From the NCBI GenBank assembly GCA_905182985.1, contig CAJJDN010000066.1, positions 215,076 to 279,075 of the forward strand: a stretch of DNA of 64,000 nucleotides, given 5' to 3'. Below, one piece after another: positions 45,852 to 58,000 of the stretch; position 1 is the stretch's first letter; each line of letters opens with the position of its first letter. The notes under the pieces are model-generated. The model searched no databases and was not told the DNA's origin. It saw nothing but the letters and a program-made list of their open reading frames with translations. The position numbers and the translations under genes are program-made. Source of the DNA: Paramecium sonneborni (Eukaryota; Ciliophora; Oligohymenophorea; Peniculida; Parameciidae).

Positions 45852-48562
45852 ATGGAAAATTAACATCCATTCATAGTTTTAGTAATTGGAGATTGCAATA
45901 CTGGAAAATCAACAATAATAGGAAGATATTTAGAGAACAAATTAGTAGAATCTCAACCAACAATTGGAGTGATTAAAAGAGAAAGTTAAATAGAAATCGG
46001 TAATAGCAATTAAAAAGCATAAGTAATTATAATTGAAATAAATATAGATCTATGACACATCAGGAAATGAGAAGTTTAGAGCATAAGTATTAGCTGAATT
46101 CAAGAATGCTTAAGCTGTGATATTGGTTTATGATATAACTGATTATCAAAGTTTTTAAAATATTCAGACTTTATAGAAAGGTATTAAGTAGATAAATTAT
46201 AAATAAGAAGTTACAAGATAAAATCCAAATATAAATTATTGGATTGTTGTAGGAAATAAATTAGATATGAAAGAATAAAGAAAGGTTCATATAGAAGAAG
46301 GAAAGAAGTTTGCATCTACAATTGGTGCTAGGTTTATTGAATGTTCAGCAGAATAACCAAGTAATATCAATTTGATATTCTTAACTATTCAATAATGGAC
46401 TTTAATTAATATTTAACCTAAATATGTCCCAGAGTAAACTTAAAGACTTTTAGAGAAATTAAATAATGATGAATCCTCAAAATAACTTTTGACTTCTACT
46501 TCAAAAAATAATTAGACTAAATTTAAAAACAAAAATACTAGTTTTTCTTTGATTTAGAATAATACAAATAATGTAATTTCATAATCTTTTGATGAACAGT
46601 AAAATTCATTTAATGGAGATAGTATGTAAGATTACTTTGCATAATTATATAAAAAAGCAGATCTACAGAATTAAAAAGTAAATTAATGATATTATTAAGT
46701 TAGCTGATGTGATAGTCGAAGAAGCATAAGATAATGTAATTTAATAATTAAAATAATAAACTCTTACTATTTAAAATACAAGACCATTATATCTTCTCGA
46801 AAATGATAATTCTCATTTATAGGATAAAATTGAAAATAAGATAAATATTATGAAATTAAAATATAAACAACTAGATAAGTTAAGAAAAGAAATTGCATAA
46901 AATTTATTACTTATTTAGGAATAAAGAAAAAAACTAACTACTGATTAAGTTATAGAAAATACTTAAACTTAAAAATTAGAACGAGAATTACAAAAAAGAC
47001 TTTTAAGTGTTGAAAGAAATATGGATTTCTTAAAAACTGATATTATATTATCTAAAAAATCTTAGAAATTTAGTACTAATAAAAACAATTTTCTCACTAT
47101 TGATTAAACTTAAATTCTTAAACAACATATTAATTAAATTCATAATCCAGAACATGTTAAAGAATAAAATGAATAGATTTTAAAAATCCAAACTGAAAGA
47201 AAGAAATTAGAAGATCAGAGAAATAATAGATATAAATAATATGTTGATAATTTAGAATCTTTATAAAAATAAGAAAAAGAATAAAAGTAAAAGAATGAGT
47301 AAGATTTAATTTAAAAAAGAAAAGAAAAAGCTATGTAAAATATAGCATCTATGGATAAAATAAGATAAGAAAGATCATAATAATTAATTAAATAAAATGA
47401 ATAAGTTAAATAAATTATAGGTACAACACCTTTATATATTAAACTTGAAAACTTATTTTTAGATAAAATAAATAACTCATAATTAGAAGAACATAAACTT
47501 AAATTGAAATAAATTAGAGATTTACATTAACCTATTAGAAATAATGATTTAAAATAATGGGAAGATAATTATGAAAAGAGAAAAAAATCGTAAGAAGAGA
47601 TAAGAAATTAGAAAATTTTAAAAAATAATTAATTATCTTATCAAGCATCTTATGAATCCTCAGCTTATAAATAAGCCAAAGAAGAATAATCTAAATAATA
47701 ACATGAAAAAGATAAAAAATTTAAAGAATAGTAAAAGTAATAAGTGAAATAAGAATTTTTAAATAAACTTAAGGATTATATTCCAACTATAAGTCCAGAA
47801 AAGTAATAAGAATTAGAATAAATTATAAATTAAGTTCATCATAAAATAAATTTTTATGAATTTATTGAAATGACTAAGAAAGTAAAATAAAAGGGAGTAT
47901 TTTTTGATAAGGAGGGTAAAATTCTCGAGAGAAGCATTGATGTAAATTTCTTATATACACAAGATAGGAAGAATATTATGATAAAATAAAGGAGAATGAA
48001 AAAATTGATGAATAAAATGCTAAAGTAATAGGAAATAAATATTTAAATGATATGAAAAGAATAATTAAAAAACCTAGTTAGCACGAAAGTGTAGATAAAT
48101 TATAAAGTTAATCAAATCCAATATAAGGATACTAAAAAGCAGTTAGGAATCCTAAGTAAAATAAATTGAATGAAATCAAATCTCATTGGAAATTAAAGTA
48201 AAAATTGATTTTTGAAAAAACAGATCTTGAAAAAATTATTGATGGAAATGAAAGTAATAAATAATAGTTATTAAAGTAGTTGGATTTTCTAATTAGCATA
48301 TGATGCAGGAGGCAAATAAACTGGTATCTGAAGCAGTCAAATAATTGTAAATTATAGAAGCAAAAGGGGAAGGAAAATAATCTTTTAAAGATATTGAATC
48401 AGCAGATAAGTTGTTGATAAATTCTATCAAAGTTTTTATTTTTAAATATTATTTTAGGCTAAGCTTACATTAATGGAAAAAGAACTTAAATCTGACAATA
48501 GAGCATAAAAAATATCTAATAATAATAAGAGAGGAAGAAGTAATACTAAATAACATTCCTGA
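45852..48562 (+). CDS. Rab-like GTPase fused to a long coiled coil
   Basis: An 862-residue protein. Residues about 8-185 form a Rab-type GTPase: P-loop GDCNTGKST, switch II DTSGNEKF, NKLD, and ECSAE. The effector-region Thr follows as PTIGV. Residues about 250-860 are Lys/Glu/Gln-rich coiled coil with a central ordered piece (IPTISPEKQQELEQIIN) and a region YEFIEMTKKV. Five introns (25, 22, 26, 23, 26 nt) give an exact frame of 863 codons, which argues against two separate genes. No C-terminal prenylation Cys is present. The 22-nt intron at about 46680 is the junction that joins the two parts, and it removes a TGA. Rab-coiled-coil proteins are known in animals with the opposite domain order. 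Confidence 0.75.
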
Positions 48563-49352
48563 ATCTATTCATATTTTCATTAAGACTTATTAAAATTATA
48601 CTATTAATCACATTAAAACTTTAATGTTTCTCTTTCATTTTTATTTTATCATTGACTTCTTAATATTATTAAATAAAAGATTAGAGAAAAATAAATTGCA
48701 CTGATGATTCTTTTAAAGTGTCAGTGAGGTTTCAAAATTTTTGTATTTTTTCCATATCATTAATACAATACCAAAATTTACTGTATTTATAATATTTGTA
48801 TTCATGAGATTTATTTAAGTGCCAATCTCTTCTTAATTAAATAAATCCTTGTTTTTAGAATTGATAATTTGATTTTTAGTTAATTTAATTATGACAATAA
48901 ATTTTCTTTTTTTTATTGAATTGAATAGTAAAATAATAAAATTTAATTAGAGATTTATTGCATCTTTATGTTCCATCGTAATGACAACTTGACTGTTGGA
49001 GAAGGATACATGACTCCTTAATTAGCTTATTAATGAATATTTGTTATTTTAGTAGCTATGATATTATTAGGAATGTAATGATATATTATAACAAATATAG
49101 GAGAAATTTATAGATCTATGAATAAAAAGAAGCATTAATATGATAATATAATCTTATAGATATTATTTTCCTCAATTTAATATTTATAATATTATTGAAA
49201 GAGTGAATGTAACATATGAAAAATTTAAGTATCAAATTAATAAGATCCAATAAGAATATTTGTGAATCGAAGAAATTTAAAAAGAAAAATTATTATAAAA
49301 GAATCTTATAAAAATACAATATATATATCGATATATTAATTTATTAATAAAT
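48563..49352. other. Intergenic region with one doubtful small frame
   Basis: About 790 bp. At 48970-49035 there is a short frame MFHRNDNLTVGEGYMTPQLAYQ, TGA, then IFVILVAMILLGM in the same frame. The latter resembles a membrane helix, and a 25-nt intron follows. The TGA cannot be removed by an intron, so I do not call a gene. The rest is A/T-rich without signals. Confidence 0.4.
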
Positions 49353-50818
49353 TCATATCTAATCTGAATACAATCCATATAAACCAAATGAAACTGAAAC
49401 AATAGCAAAAATTATTGAAAAAATAAATGTAAACCAAGCAAAGCATTTTTTATATATATCAGCATCAATCTTAAATTATTTATCCAAATATAAAATAGAA
49501 GGTATGAGAAAAGTAACAAAATTCTAAGATGTAGATCCCATTAAGCAACTTAATAATAAAATTGGAGGTTTAGCCATAGCAAAGAGGAATGCCAAAATAT
49601 AAAAAACTACAGTTACAAAAATTGAAGTATTTTGATTTTATTAAAGTTTTGTATTTTCATGAATAGCAAATGATTACTTAAATTTATAATTCATAGTTTA
49701 TGATTTTTTATTATCTTTTTCCTCTTCTTTATGAAAATCGCCATCAGTAATTAAAATGAATTCAACATTCTATTCTTTAGGAATTACTGGTTTTTTATCC
49801 CATATATTAAGTACTAATACAGTTATATATGGTATGTATTATAATAATTGTAATTGAGCACTTATTGCAATAAAAATATAGAATATGTAGAAATAAGCGT
49901 CGCTTAAATGAGGATCAAAATTTTTAGATTGATAAACCATTCTTATTAAATTTCCATATAATGAGTCAAGTTAAGTATTTACGGAATTAAAAGCAATAGC
50001 TGCCAAAATAGAAAAAGTAACTTCAACACACATTAAGAATAAAGAACCAAATAATGCCCCTTTTTTTAATTTTCTTTCTAAATCATCATCATTTTCTAAT
50101 CCTTTATCTGATGCTCTTGCAGTAAAAAATTATGAATGGTAAGCAAAAGCCAATAATATTGTTGGAGTTGAAATTAAAGATTATACAATTTTTTCACTTG
50201 AGGGATATAAATATTAGCTAGATGGATGAGATATATCAAAAGAAGCTATGATAATGAAAATTATAGATAAAACACCTAAAATTCTAGCAATTGCAACAAT
50301 ATAAACAGGGTATTTCCATTTAACAAAAAAAGGAATCATTAAAAGACTACCAATAAATTAGATGAATTATTATGATGCTAATGATTTAGCCCACTTGAAT
50401 ATCTTAATATATTTACTTAGTCTGTTAATTGTTGTTTTGCCATCATATAAATTAGAGATTATATGGAAGACTAAAATACACTCATCAATAAGACTATGTA
50501 AAGATACGCATTAAATATCATGATGCCTCTATAAATGTCAGCTGAATACTTTGGCATTTATAATAGTTCAAATAATTTTGTTAATGATCCTTATTTTTTC
50601 TTTGATCGAGCATAATACTTTAGATCCAAAAGAAGTAATGATTGAAAATAACTTAAAATAAAGAAAAATATGCAAGTAATAACTCCAAATATTATTCCAA
50701 CCATTTAGAAATAAAAGGGAAGAGTTAATGTACTGAAAACAAATGAAGAATTGATCACTCGAAGCATAAAATTAAAAGTCTCATTTCCTTTCTATTTACG
50801 TTTACGAGGTGAAAGCAT
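49353..50818 (-). CDS. Amino acid transporter (AAAP/SLC38-like)
   Basis: A polytopic amino-acid/auxin permease of about 450 residues with roughly eleven hydrophobic segments. The first pair (INSSFVFSTLTLPFYFQMVG, IIFGVITCIFFFILSYF) is typical of AAAP transporters. Others include IYRGIMIFNAYLYIVLLM, YPVYIVAIARILGVLSI and ISTPTILLAFAYHSQFF. A hydrophilic loop (EFILITDGDFHKEEEK) separates the last three helices. Several introns were recognised but not all mapped. Start ATG 50816-50818 is the first in frame; upstream residues are open but lack a start. Likely a plasma or lysosomal membrane H+/amino-acid carrier, by family. Confidence 0.84.
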
Positions 50819-50920
50819 TGGACTACTTATATCTCCAGCTGAATGCCTTATTAATTAATAATCTACTCTAGCATATCGGATGAGCTGGAATTCTTCTTTT
50901 TCATTTTATTAATATTAATA

Positions 50921-51405
50921 ATGAAAAGAACAAAGGAAACTATATTTAGACAACATCCAGATTGGTAATAAAGAGAAGGAATCAGTGGTCTTAAAGAATT
51001 TGATGGTGAAGATCTACGTATTATATTTCATCTTATGTTCGTTAGAATATGATGCTAGAAATAAATATAATAAAGAGTAACAGAAGCAATGGATTTTGTA
51101 GCAAATTGAAGAAAAGAAAAGAAAATAAGAATAAGAGAAAGCTGAAGAAATGGCCTATGCCTAACAAACTTTAGAAATCAATAGATTTAGAGGAATGCTA
51201 TAAGATAATTTTGCAGCCAGAAAAACTGATATTGGAGTTGCTACCAAACAAACCAACTTATAATTTGTACTTATTTCTACTATATAATTAGGCTAAAGAA
51301 AAGAAAGACAAAGAAGAAAGAGATAAATAAGAGAAGTTATAATATGAAAAAAATGAAAGAGATTTATTATTTGAACGTGGACGTAAATAACCTTATAATG
51401 GATGA
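50921..51405 (+). CDS. Short RIB43A-like protein (C-terminal half only)
   Basis: A 143-residue protein with two introns (28 and 25 nt) and exact frame. RIB43A proteins bind inside doublet microtubules of cilia. This gene shows the RIB43A block ISGLKEFDGEDL, then RNKYNKEQQKQWILQQIEEK and AEEMAYAQQTLEINRF, which lie in the middle and second half of normal RIB43A (about 380 residues). The family N-terminal half is missing, and the neighbouring gene starts 102 bp upstream on the other strand, so there is no room for it. It ends ERGRKQPYNG. A short paralogue or a truncated copy that remains open. Confidence 0.78.
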
Positions 51406-51970
51406 CATAATCATTTTATTATCAAAATTCAAACTTATTTTATATTCAAAGCTATTACTCTTCCTTATATTCTTTTCAATTATTTATTCATAATTTTTAT
51501 TATTAATTCATTTTTTAATATCTAAAAACTCATATTCATATTATTGCAAAAATAATTACAAAATACAAAAATCTTTTATTTAATTTACTTCCTTTTTTAT
51601 CTAATTAGTATTATTTATACTCTTTGTGAACCTTTATCATTATTTTTTACTAGTCTCATTGAGATTTAATTTAATATACTAATATTTGACATATTATTAT
51701 AAAATTCTTATTTTTGAATTTAGATATTCTATTTATTTATACATAATATCTAATCAAATTTGTAAGCACTTATTGAATTCTCGTAATAACATTGAACTTT
51801 GATTTTTTTTGGTGTTTTATATATCTCAATATTCATCTAAATACATACAAATCTCAATATTGAAATATTTTATAACATTACATTCTATAAAATAATTATA
51901 GAATATACATGTACAAACTATCTACTTTATAAAATTTAAAAAATAAATATTAATTTTATAACAGAATATA
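51406..51970. other. AT-rich intergenic region
   Basis: About 565 bp between two same-strand genes; A/T-rich, rich in T tracts, with no supportable frame or RNA. Confidence 0.45.
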
Positions 51971-53074
51971 ATGTAAGCTAAACGAGTTGCACCAAATCCA
52001 ATAGATAATATTCATACAGAACCTCGTTCATCCTATTAATCTTGTCATCTAACAAAATCTAAACCATTAATATCAACCACTCCTCTTTAATAATAAAAAC
52101 CTAATAATTTAATTTAATCCTTAAATGGTTTGTGTAAGTACTTTATCCAGAAAGAAGATAGCAAATAAATTGCCTGCCAAGCACCAAAAAGTATCTAAAG
52201 ATCATCTGCTTCTTTGTCACCAAGATAGATTATAGCTGCCCCTATATAAGAAAATAATAGTCCGCTTTTGGTAAAATAACTATTATATGGTAAAAAGGAT
52301 CAAAAGGAAAATTTAAATCCGAAAGTGAGTGTTAGCAAAGTGGATTAATAATAAGTGCCTCATTTAAGTATTAATCAAGAGCAAAAATTAGTCAAGGTTA
52401 ACGATAGTAGTCATAAAAAAAGTATGGGTAAATTTGCAAAGAATTAGAAATCTCGAAATGCCTCTGTATAATATCATGAAGATTGGAAATTAAAATATGA
52501 AGAGTTATAATTAAGTTTGTGTGAGAGAATTTAATAATTGGAGAATGAATTGGAAAATATGGAGAGAAATAGAAAAATTGATTAAATGCATTCTGATTAG
52601 TAAACAAATCAATATATTGAACAATTACAATCTATAATACAAGAGAAGGATTAAAAAATTTGGGAATAAGAATTATAAAATGAGAAATTATAAAAAATAA
52701 TTGAAAGTTAATAATAGGATATATAGAAATATATGGATAATAAATATAAATTAAATGAGAGCAACAATGAGATGAAAAGATTGTAATAAGTAGATTAAAA
52801 ATTTGAACAAATAAGAGGACATTTACCAGCACTTAATATTACTTTAAAGAATATTTAATAATTATTTGATGTTGGTTAATTCGAATAATAATAATAATAA
52901 AATAATAATTTATCTCTATCATCTGTTTCTATGGTTGAGATGATTAATGATTTTAATAAAGGTATAGAAGAGAAGACATAGAAGTCATTTAAAAATAATA
53001 ATATATAGACTTCTGGTCTTTTAGAGCCAAAAACACTAAACCTGTCAGAGATTCTAAAAAATAGAAGAAACTGA
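51971..53074 (+). CDS. Coiled-coil protein
   Basis: A 367-residue intronless protein beginning MQAKRVAPNPIDNIHTEPR. The first 170 residues are Ser/Gln/Pro/Lys-rich and probably unstructured; residues about 175-310 are coiled coil (LKYEELQLSLCERIQQLENEL, EQLQSIIQEKDQKIWEQ). A short Gln tract (QQQQQQNNN) precedes an acidic end (VEMINDFNKGIEEK). Similar organisation occurs in basal-body and cytoskeletal proteins, but no family is assigned. Confidence 0.74.
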
Positions 53075-53200
53075 TGATTTCAATAAATTTAAAAAATTAT
53101 GAATTACTTAATTATACTTTGATTAAGGTATATTTAAATTAGGAGTAATGAAATTCTCATTTTGATTAAAAATTGAATATAGTATAATTTTAATATAAAA

Positions 53201-54187
53201 ATGGACTTGCATGAATTCAAAGAGAATTATTATGATGTAAATATAATAAAAAGGAGAAGAACATAAGATAAAGGGATGATTGTTCCAATATTAGAAGTGT
53301 TTATGGATATTTGTAAGAAATTAGATTATGTAATGAAAATTAATTTAAAAAGAGACATCAAAAGAATATTTGTAGATGGTGATTCCTATAAATGAATCAA
53401 GAGAAGTTCTTTAAAATACAGATTAAATAATAATATTAAATTATTTAAAATAGATAGCTATTTATTTGATAAAATCTAAATTAGAATTAGAGGATAAATT
53501 ATGTTCATTTGGTGATAACAAATAATTTGAAATAGAGTTATAGAAGATGGAGGCAGATATAAGATAGCATATAAGAGTTCAATAATAACAATAAATTTTA
53601 TTAGAATAAGCTCAATAAAAGTTAGAGGAATTTGAATGTGAAAAAGTTAAATATGAACAGTTTATAACTGAATTAAAAAAAAGTCTTGATAATAAAGAAA
53701 AAGAATTAATGACAATTAAGAATGAACTTTATGATACAAAAAATAAAGGAAATTAAAAAACACCATTTTAAGCAACTAAAACAGAGCCTATTTAGTCATC
53801 AATGGATCATTTAGATAATTTATAGCTTTTTACATTGGTTGAGAATTCTCCAAATAAAAATAACTTTAATTAAGTATAAGCTGCTATTCGTAAAGGTCGA
53901 AATCAATAATTAAGCAAAGAACCTTAAAAACCAAAAGGAGATAATACTCCTTAATTAAGTAAATGTTTATTGTATAATTAAAGAAACATAAAATAATGAT
54001 TCTCCAGATAAAATAGCAAGAAAGTATTCATAGCCAAATTATATGGAGATCAATGCTTTAAGATAATTAATAAAAAAACCTTGGTATTTTATTGATTGAT
54101 TTAAAAAGTCCTTTGAATTAGAGAAATGAAACTTAGAGTTTTAGAAGTATTAGTTAGGAACCTTAACGTATTCCTAAAAAATGCTGA
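53201..54187 (+). CDS. Coiled-coil hypothetical protein, introns partly mapped
   Basis: Begins MDLHEFKENYYDVNIIKRRR; an early pair of introns (candidates of 23 and 30 nt near 53320-53400) is needed to remove TGAs. The main body is coiled coil (KSKLELEDKLCSFGDNKQFE, EKVKYEQFITELKKSLDNKE) followed by a Lys/Pro/Asn-rich region (NPNKNNFNQVQAAIRKGRNQ-type) and an end EPQRIPKKC. Gene boundaries are credible; the internal splicing is only approximate. No family. Confidence 0.55.
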
Positions 54188-54223
54188 TTAATAAAAAAAG
54201 ATTTATTTTTAATATTAACATAA

Positions 54224-55359
54224 ATGAATTCTACAAAGTCTGAAATACTTTTTGCAGGGTTTAATTAAGATTCAAGTAAATGAATTAAAAAATTACTAAA
54301 GGTATGTTTTGTGTTGGTACTGATACTGGATTTCGAGTTTGTAATGCAATGAATTCGACTGAAAAATTTTAAAGAGATTTGAAAGGAGGTATAGGTCATG
54401 TAGAAATGTTATACAGAAGCAATATTTTAGCATTAGTTGGAGGTGGTTTATAACCGAAATATCCTGATAATAAAGTAATTATATGGGATGATCGTAAAAT
54501 AATGCAATTTGTATTTAGATCTTGTAAAATGTATTGGGGAGATGAGTTTTAGAACTAAGATAAAAAATGTTAAATTAAAAAATGATAGAGTAGTTGTTGT
54601 TTTAGAGAAAAAGATATTTGTGTACAATTTTACAGACTTGAAATTACTTGATTAAATTGAAACATGTCCAAATCCAAGAGGTATATTGTTAATATGAGAA
54701 TAAGGAATATGTACAATTAATACAGATGGGGATCATACAATATTAGCAACATTAGAGAAATCAGTTGGGAAGGTTTTTGTAAACAATTATGACTCTAATA
54801 AAGCATATTGTATAGAAGCACATGTTTCTCCAATCTCATATCTATAATTAAATTCAAATGGAACTAAATTGGCTACTTCTAGTGAGAAAGGAACAGTAAT
54901 TCGTATTTATGATACAAATACTGGGTAATTGAATATAATAAATATAGATAAATTTCATAAGAACTTAGAAGAGGAAATGATTATGCAACAATAACAAGTT
55001 TAGCATTTGATTTTAGATCATAATGGTTAGGTTGTGCTTCTGATTAAGGAACTATACACATATTTGCAGTTAATTAAGAAGGCTTATAATAAGAATAATT
55101 AAATTAAAATTAGGTTTCTCATAATCCAAAGAGTAAATTTGAATTTTTGAAAGGAATAATTCCAATTTTAGGATCAGAATGGAGTTTTGCTTAATTTAGA
55201 GTGCTTGATACAAAATGTAAAGTATCATTTGTGCCAGATGAACATTAATTAATAGTAATTTCATATGAAGGGAAATACTATAAGGCATAGTTTGATCCTT
55301 AAAAAGGAGGAGAATGTATAAAAGTGGAAGAGAAATACTTGATTAGTGATAAAATTTGA
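54224..55359 (+). CDS. ATG18: ATG18/WIPI PROPPIN (PI3P-binding WD40)
   Basis: A 343-residue seven-bladed propeller that binds PI3P on forming autophagosomes and endosomes. It starts [18 protein letters not shown]; blade motifs include [49 protein letters not shown] and [14 protein letters not shown]. The lipid-binding motif is present as LRRG (family F/L-RRG) followed by [11 protein letters not shown]. Four introns of 26, 31, 24 and 23 nt give an exact frame and align with the family. Both arginines of the motif are intact. Confidence 0.94.
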
Positions 55360-55365
55360 TTTAAT

Positions 55366-55875
55366 ATGTTAAATAACTCATAAACAAATTAAATTCTAAT
55401 ATCAAAAATATTTGTAGCTTAATGTCATCAAGATTATGAATAAGCTACAGCACTTTTGGAATAGTTAACAGGAAATTTAGTTGAGAATTTGAATATGTTC
55501 AATAAACATCCTAAAATCCATAAAATTTTATAGGATAACTTCGAAATATTCCCTGAAAATTATTTAGTTTAACCACAATAAATGGATGAAGGTATTGAAT
55601 AATATCATAAATATTTGGAATAGATTTGTAATTAGACAAGTAAAGAAGGTAAATGATTGCATAATTAAGTAGAAAAGAAAACAAAGAACAAGAATCCTTG
55701 GACTGAAGAAGAAAGAAGATTATTTAAATAAGCTATAAAAGAAGGTTAATCAAAAGATTGGAAAGCTATGGCTGCAATCATAAAAACAAGATCTCCACCA
55801 TAAGTTCGTTCTTACTATCAAAAATATATGAAAAAGAAAAGATAAAAATTAAAGACGGAAATCAAAAGTTAATGA
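55366..55875 (+). CDS. Single-MYB (SANT) protein
   Basis: A 162-residue protein with one 21-nt intron. The C-terminal MYB repeat reads NPWTEEERRLFKQAI, KDWKAMAAIIKTRS and PPQVRSYYQKYMKKKR; VRSYYQKYM resembles the SHAQKYF box of one-repeat plant MYB proteins. The N-terminal 100 residues are helical and Gln-rich (YEQATALLEQLTGNL). It begins only 6 bp after the stop of the ATG18 gene; an internal ATG at about 55496 would leave more room. Likely a DNA-binding factor. Confidence 0.78.
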
Positions 55876-55879
55876 ATAA

Positions 55880-55940
55880 AAAATATATATATATATATAT
55901 TTATGAATAAAATATATATAAATATATATAATATGATATA
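55880..55940. repeat. (TA)n low-complexity repeat
   Basis: About 60 bp of interrupted TA dinucleotide repeat just after the single-MYB gene and before the converging Cys-rich gene. It could form cruciform structures. No other meaning is visible. Confidence 0.9.
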
Positions 55941-55946
55941 TAGAAA

Positions 55947-56825
55947 TCAATAGAATATATAAATAATTGAATAGAACAATAATGCAATCGAGTAACAGGA
56001 ACTACAACCATTATTTTCCCATTTACATTCTGTATTTTCTACAACATAACTAAAACTGAGACATTAAGTTGCATATGTAGCTTTTTCACATGTTTATTAG
56101 TGACAAGAATTGAGATTTTCACTCCAAAAACATCTAGGATGATTTTAACATTGTAATTTTACTCCAAAATCATTACAAATAAATTCAACGCATCCTGATT
56201 GAGAAGGATAACATTGTTATTAACTTAATATATTAAAACTTAAACATTCTTCTAAACTATAATCTATACAAGTCTTTGTTTTACATTCATCTTCTTCCCA
56301 TTTACAATATTATTTGTTGCATGAATTTTTATAATTTACATCTTCACATTTCTATAGAGCTATACAAAATTCTCCGTTTTCTCCATTTAAAACACATTCA
56401 CTCTTTTATGTGCCTATTACTTATATTGCTCCAACACAATATTCTAAATCATAATCTTAACATAATCTCTAATCAGCTTCAGATACACATATTTTTTATT
56501 AATAATCCCACCGGCAGTCTATTTCTTAACAATTTTCTTCGTTAGAATCAACTTTAACATTTTCTTGCAACTCTTCGCAACCTGTCAATTCTTAACAAAA
56601 ACCTATTGTTATATCCCAATAACATCTTAATTTTCCAGCAAAATAAGAGCAATCCTCACTTGTTCTTTCAAGACAACTTATTTCTTCACATTTACCTGAT
56701 TTTGGTTCAAAATAACATCCTCGTGCATCTCTACATAAGTCTTCAAAATATATTTCATTGCATTAACATTTCTTACCCATGGACAAACAGAGAAAATAAA
56801 CCATGCAAAATATTAATGCAATCAT
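55947..56825 (-). CDS. Secreted Cys-rich protein, surface-antigen-like
   Basis: A 292-residue intronless protein with a signal peptide (MIALIFCMVYFLCLS) and about 36 Cys in repeated patterns such as CYFEPKSGKCEEISC, CRWDYQQKICVS and CKWEEDECKTKTCI. The C-x-W-x(5-7)-C-x(4-6)-C period resembles the repeating modules of Paramecium surface (immobilisation) antigens. A hydrophobic C-terminus (YSIALLFYSIIYIFY) could be a GPI-anchor signal or membrane tail. It is far smaller than true immobilisation antigens, so a mini-antigen or secreted relative is more likely. Function inferred from pattern only. Confidence 0.78.
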
Positions 56826-58000
56826 TTTTTATTATTTAATCAATTAGCATAAAAAATACATAAATAATAACTAAATCAATCTCAATATCATTCCATCTTC
56901 TTTTTCTATTCAAATTTATTAAAATAATTAATATATCTTTCATTTTTTATTTCTTATTATCATTTTTATTTTTATATATATCTAAAAACATTTTCTATCA
57001 TTGATTTATTCAACTACTTAAATTATAGCATAATAGTATTATCATTTATATCAAAATAAGTTTATCAAATTAAACTGAATTTACATTTTCATAATCATAT
57101 ACAAGAAGAATTTTTCATTTTGAACTTTTTTAGTTTATTCTTTATTCTAAATTAAATAATTATTTAACTCTACATTTTAGTAAAATAAGATCTTCTCTTT
57201 CATTTTTAAGAAGAACATTTAAGATTCTAATCGAATAATGAGTTAATTTTTAATTGCAACTATACAAAAAACCTAAACAACTTAATTATTTTTAAAGAAA
57301 TTATTGACTAATGCATAATTAATTAATATAATTTTAATTGAAATCCAAATTTATTTCATATAGAATATAATTTCAATAATAAATCTGAAATTGAATAAAC
57401 AAATTTTAGCTAATAAATCATATATAATAACTAGCTAATTTGTTGTTCTTAGAACTTATTATTTCTTTTATTTTATTCCTTTTTTAATATCTCAATAATT
57501 TGATCTGTTTTCTCTTTTAACTTTTCAAAGAATTTTTAGAAATTAACTAATAATTTTTAATATAATATAATATTAAAATTTCTATACTTCATTATAGAAT
57601 ATTAATGTAATTAATAATAGAAACTGGATTTTCATTATCAGTAATATCCATTTAATTTTAAATTATCCAAAATATCCTAATTTATTTTAAATAAATTAGG
57701 AAATTCTTAACAAGCTCATATTGTATTTTCATAATAATCCAGTATATAATATATAAATTATAATAAATATTCAATAACAAACTTCTTTTGTTATTACAGT
57801 GAATTAAAGTATGATTTAGGTCTAAATAAAACATAAATTTATTTTATTAACTAAACGATAAAAATCTAGTTAATTGTATTAATTAATTTAAACAATAATG
57901 AAATAAACGTAAATGAAAAAACAATTCACAAATATAATAGACAATATTTATAAAGTTTAGTATCACCTGTTACACTAAATAAATATAAAAAGAATTACAG
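56826..58000. other. AT-rich region without supported genes
   Basis: About 1.2 kb, very A/T-rich, with T-rich stretches at 56900-57500 and no reading frame of convincing composition on either strand. No RNA gene is seen. Confidence 0.45.

Noticed and set aside
48970..49135. Small membrane protein gene MFHRNDNL...
   Set aside because: An in-frame TGA splits the hydrophilic start from the hydrophobic helix and no intron removes it; evidence is too thin to call a gene.
55880..55940. TA repeat as a telomere or origin
   Set aside because: It lacks C4A2/C3A3-type ciliate telomere units and lies between intact genes; simple low complexity is enough.
56276..56839. Plus-strand open frames of 77-89 residues
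   Set aside because: Antisense to the Cys-rich secreted gene; the minus frame has signal peptide and periodic Cys.
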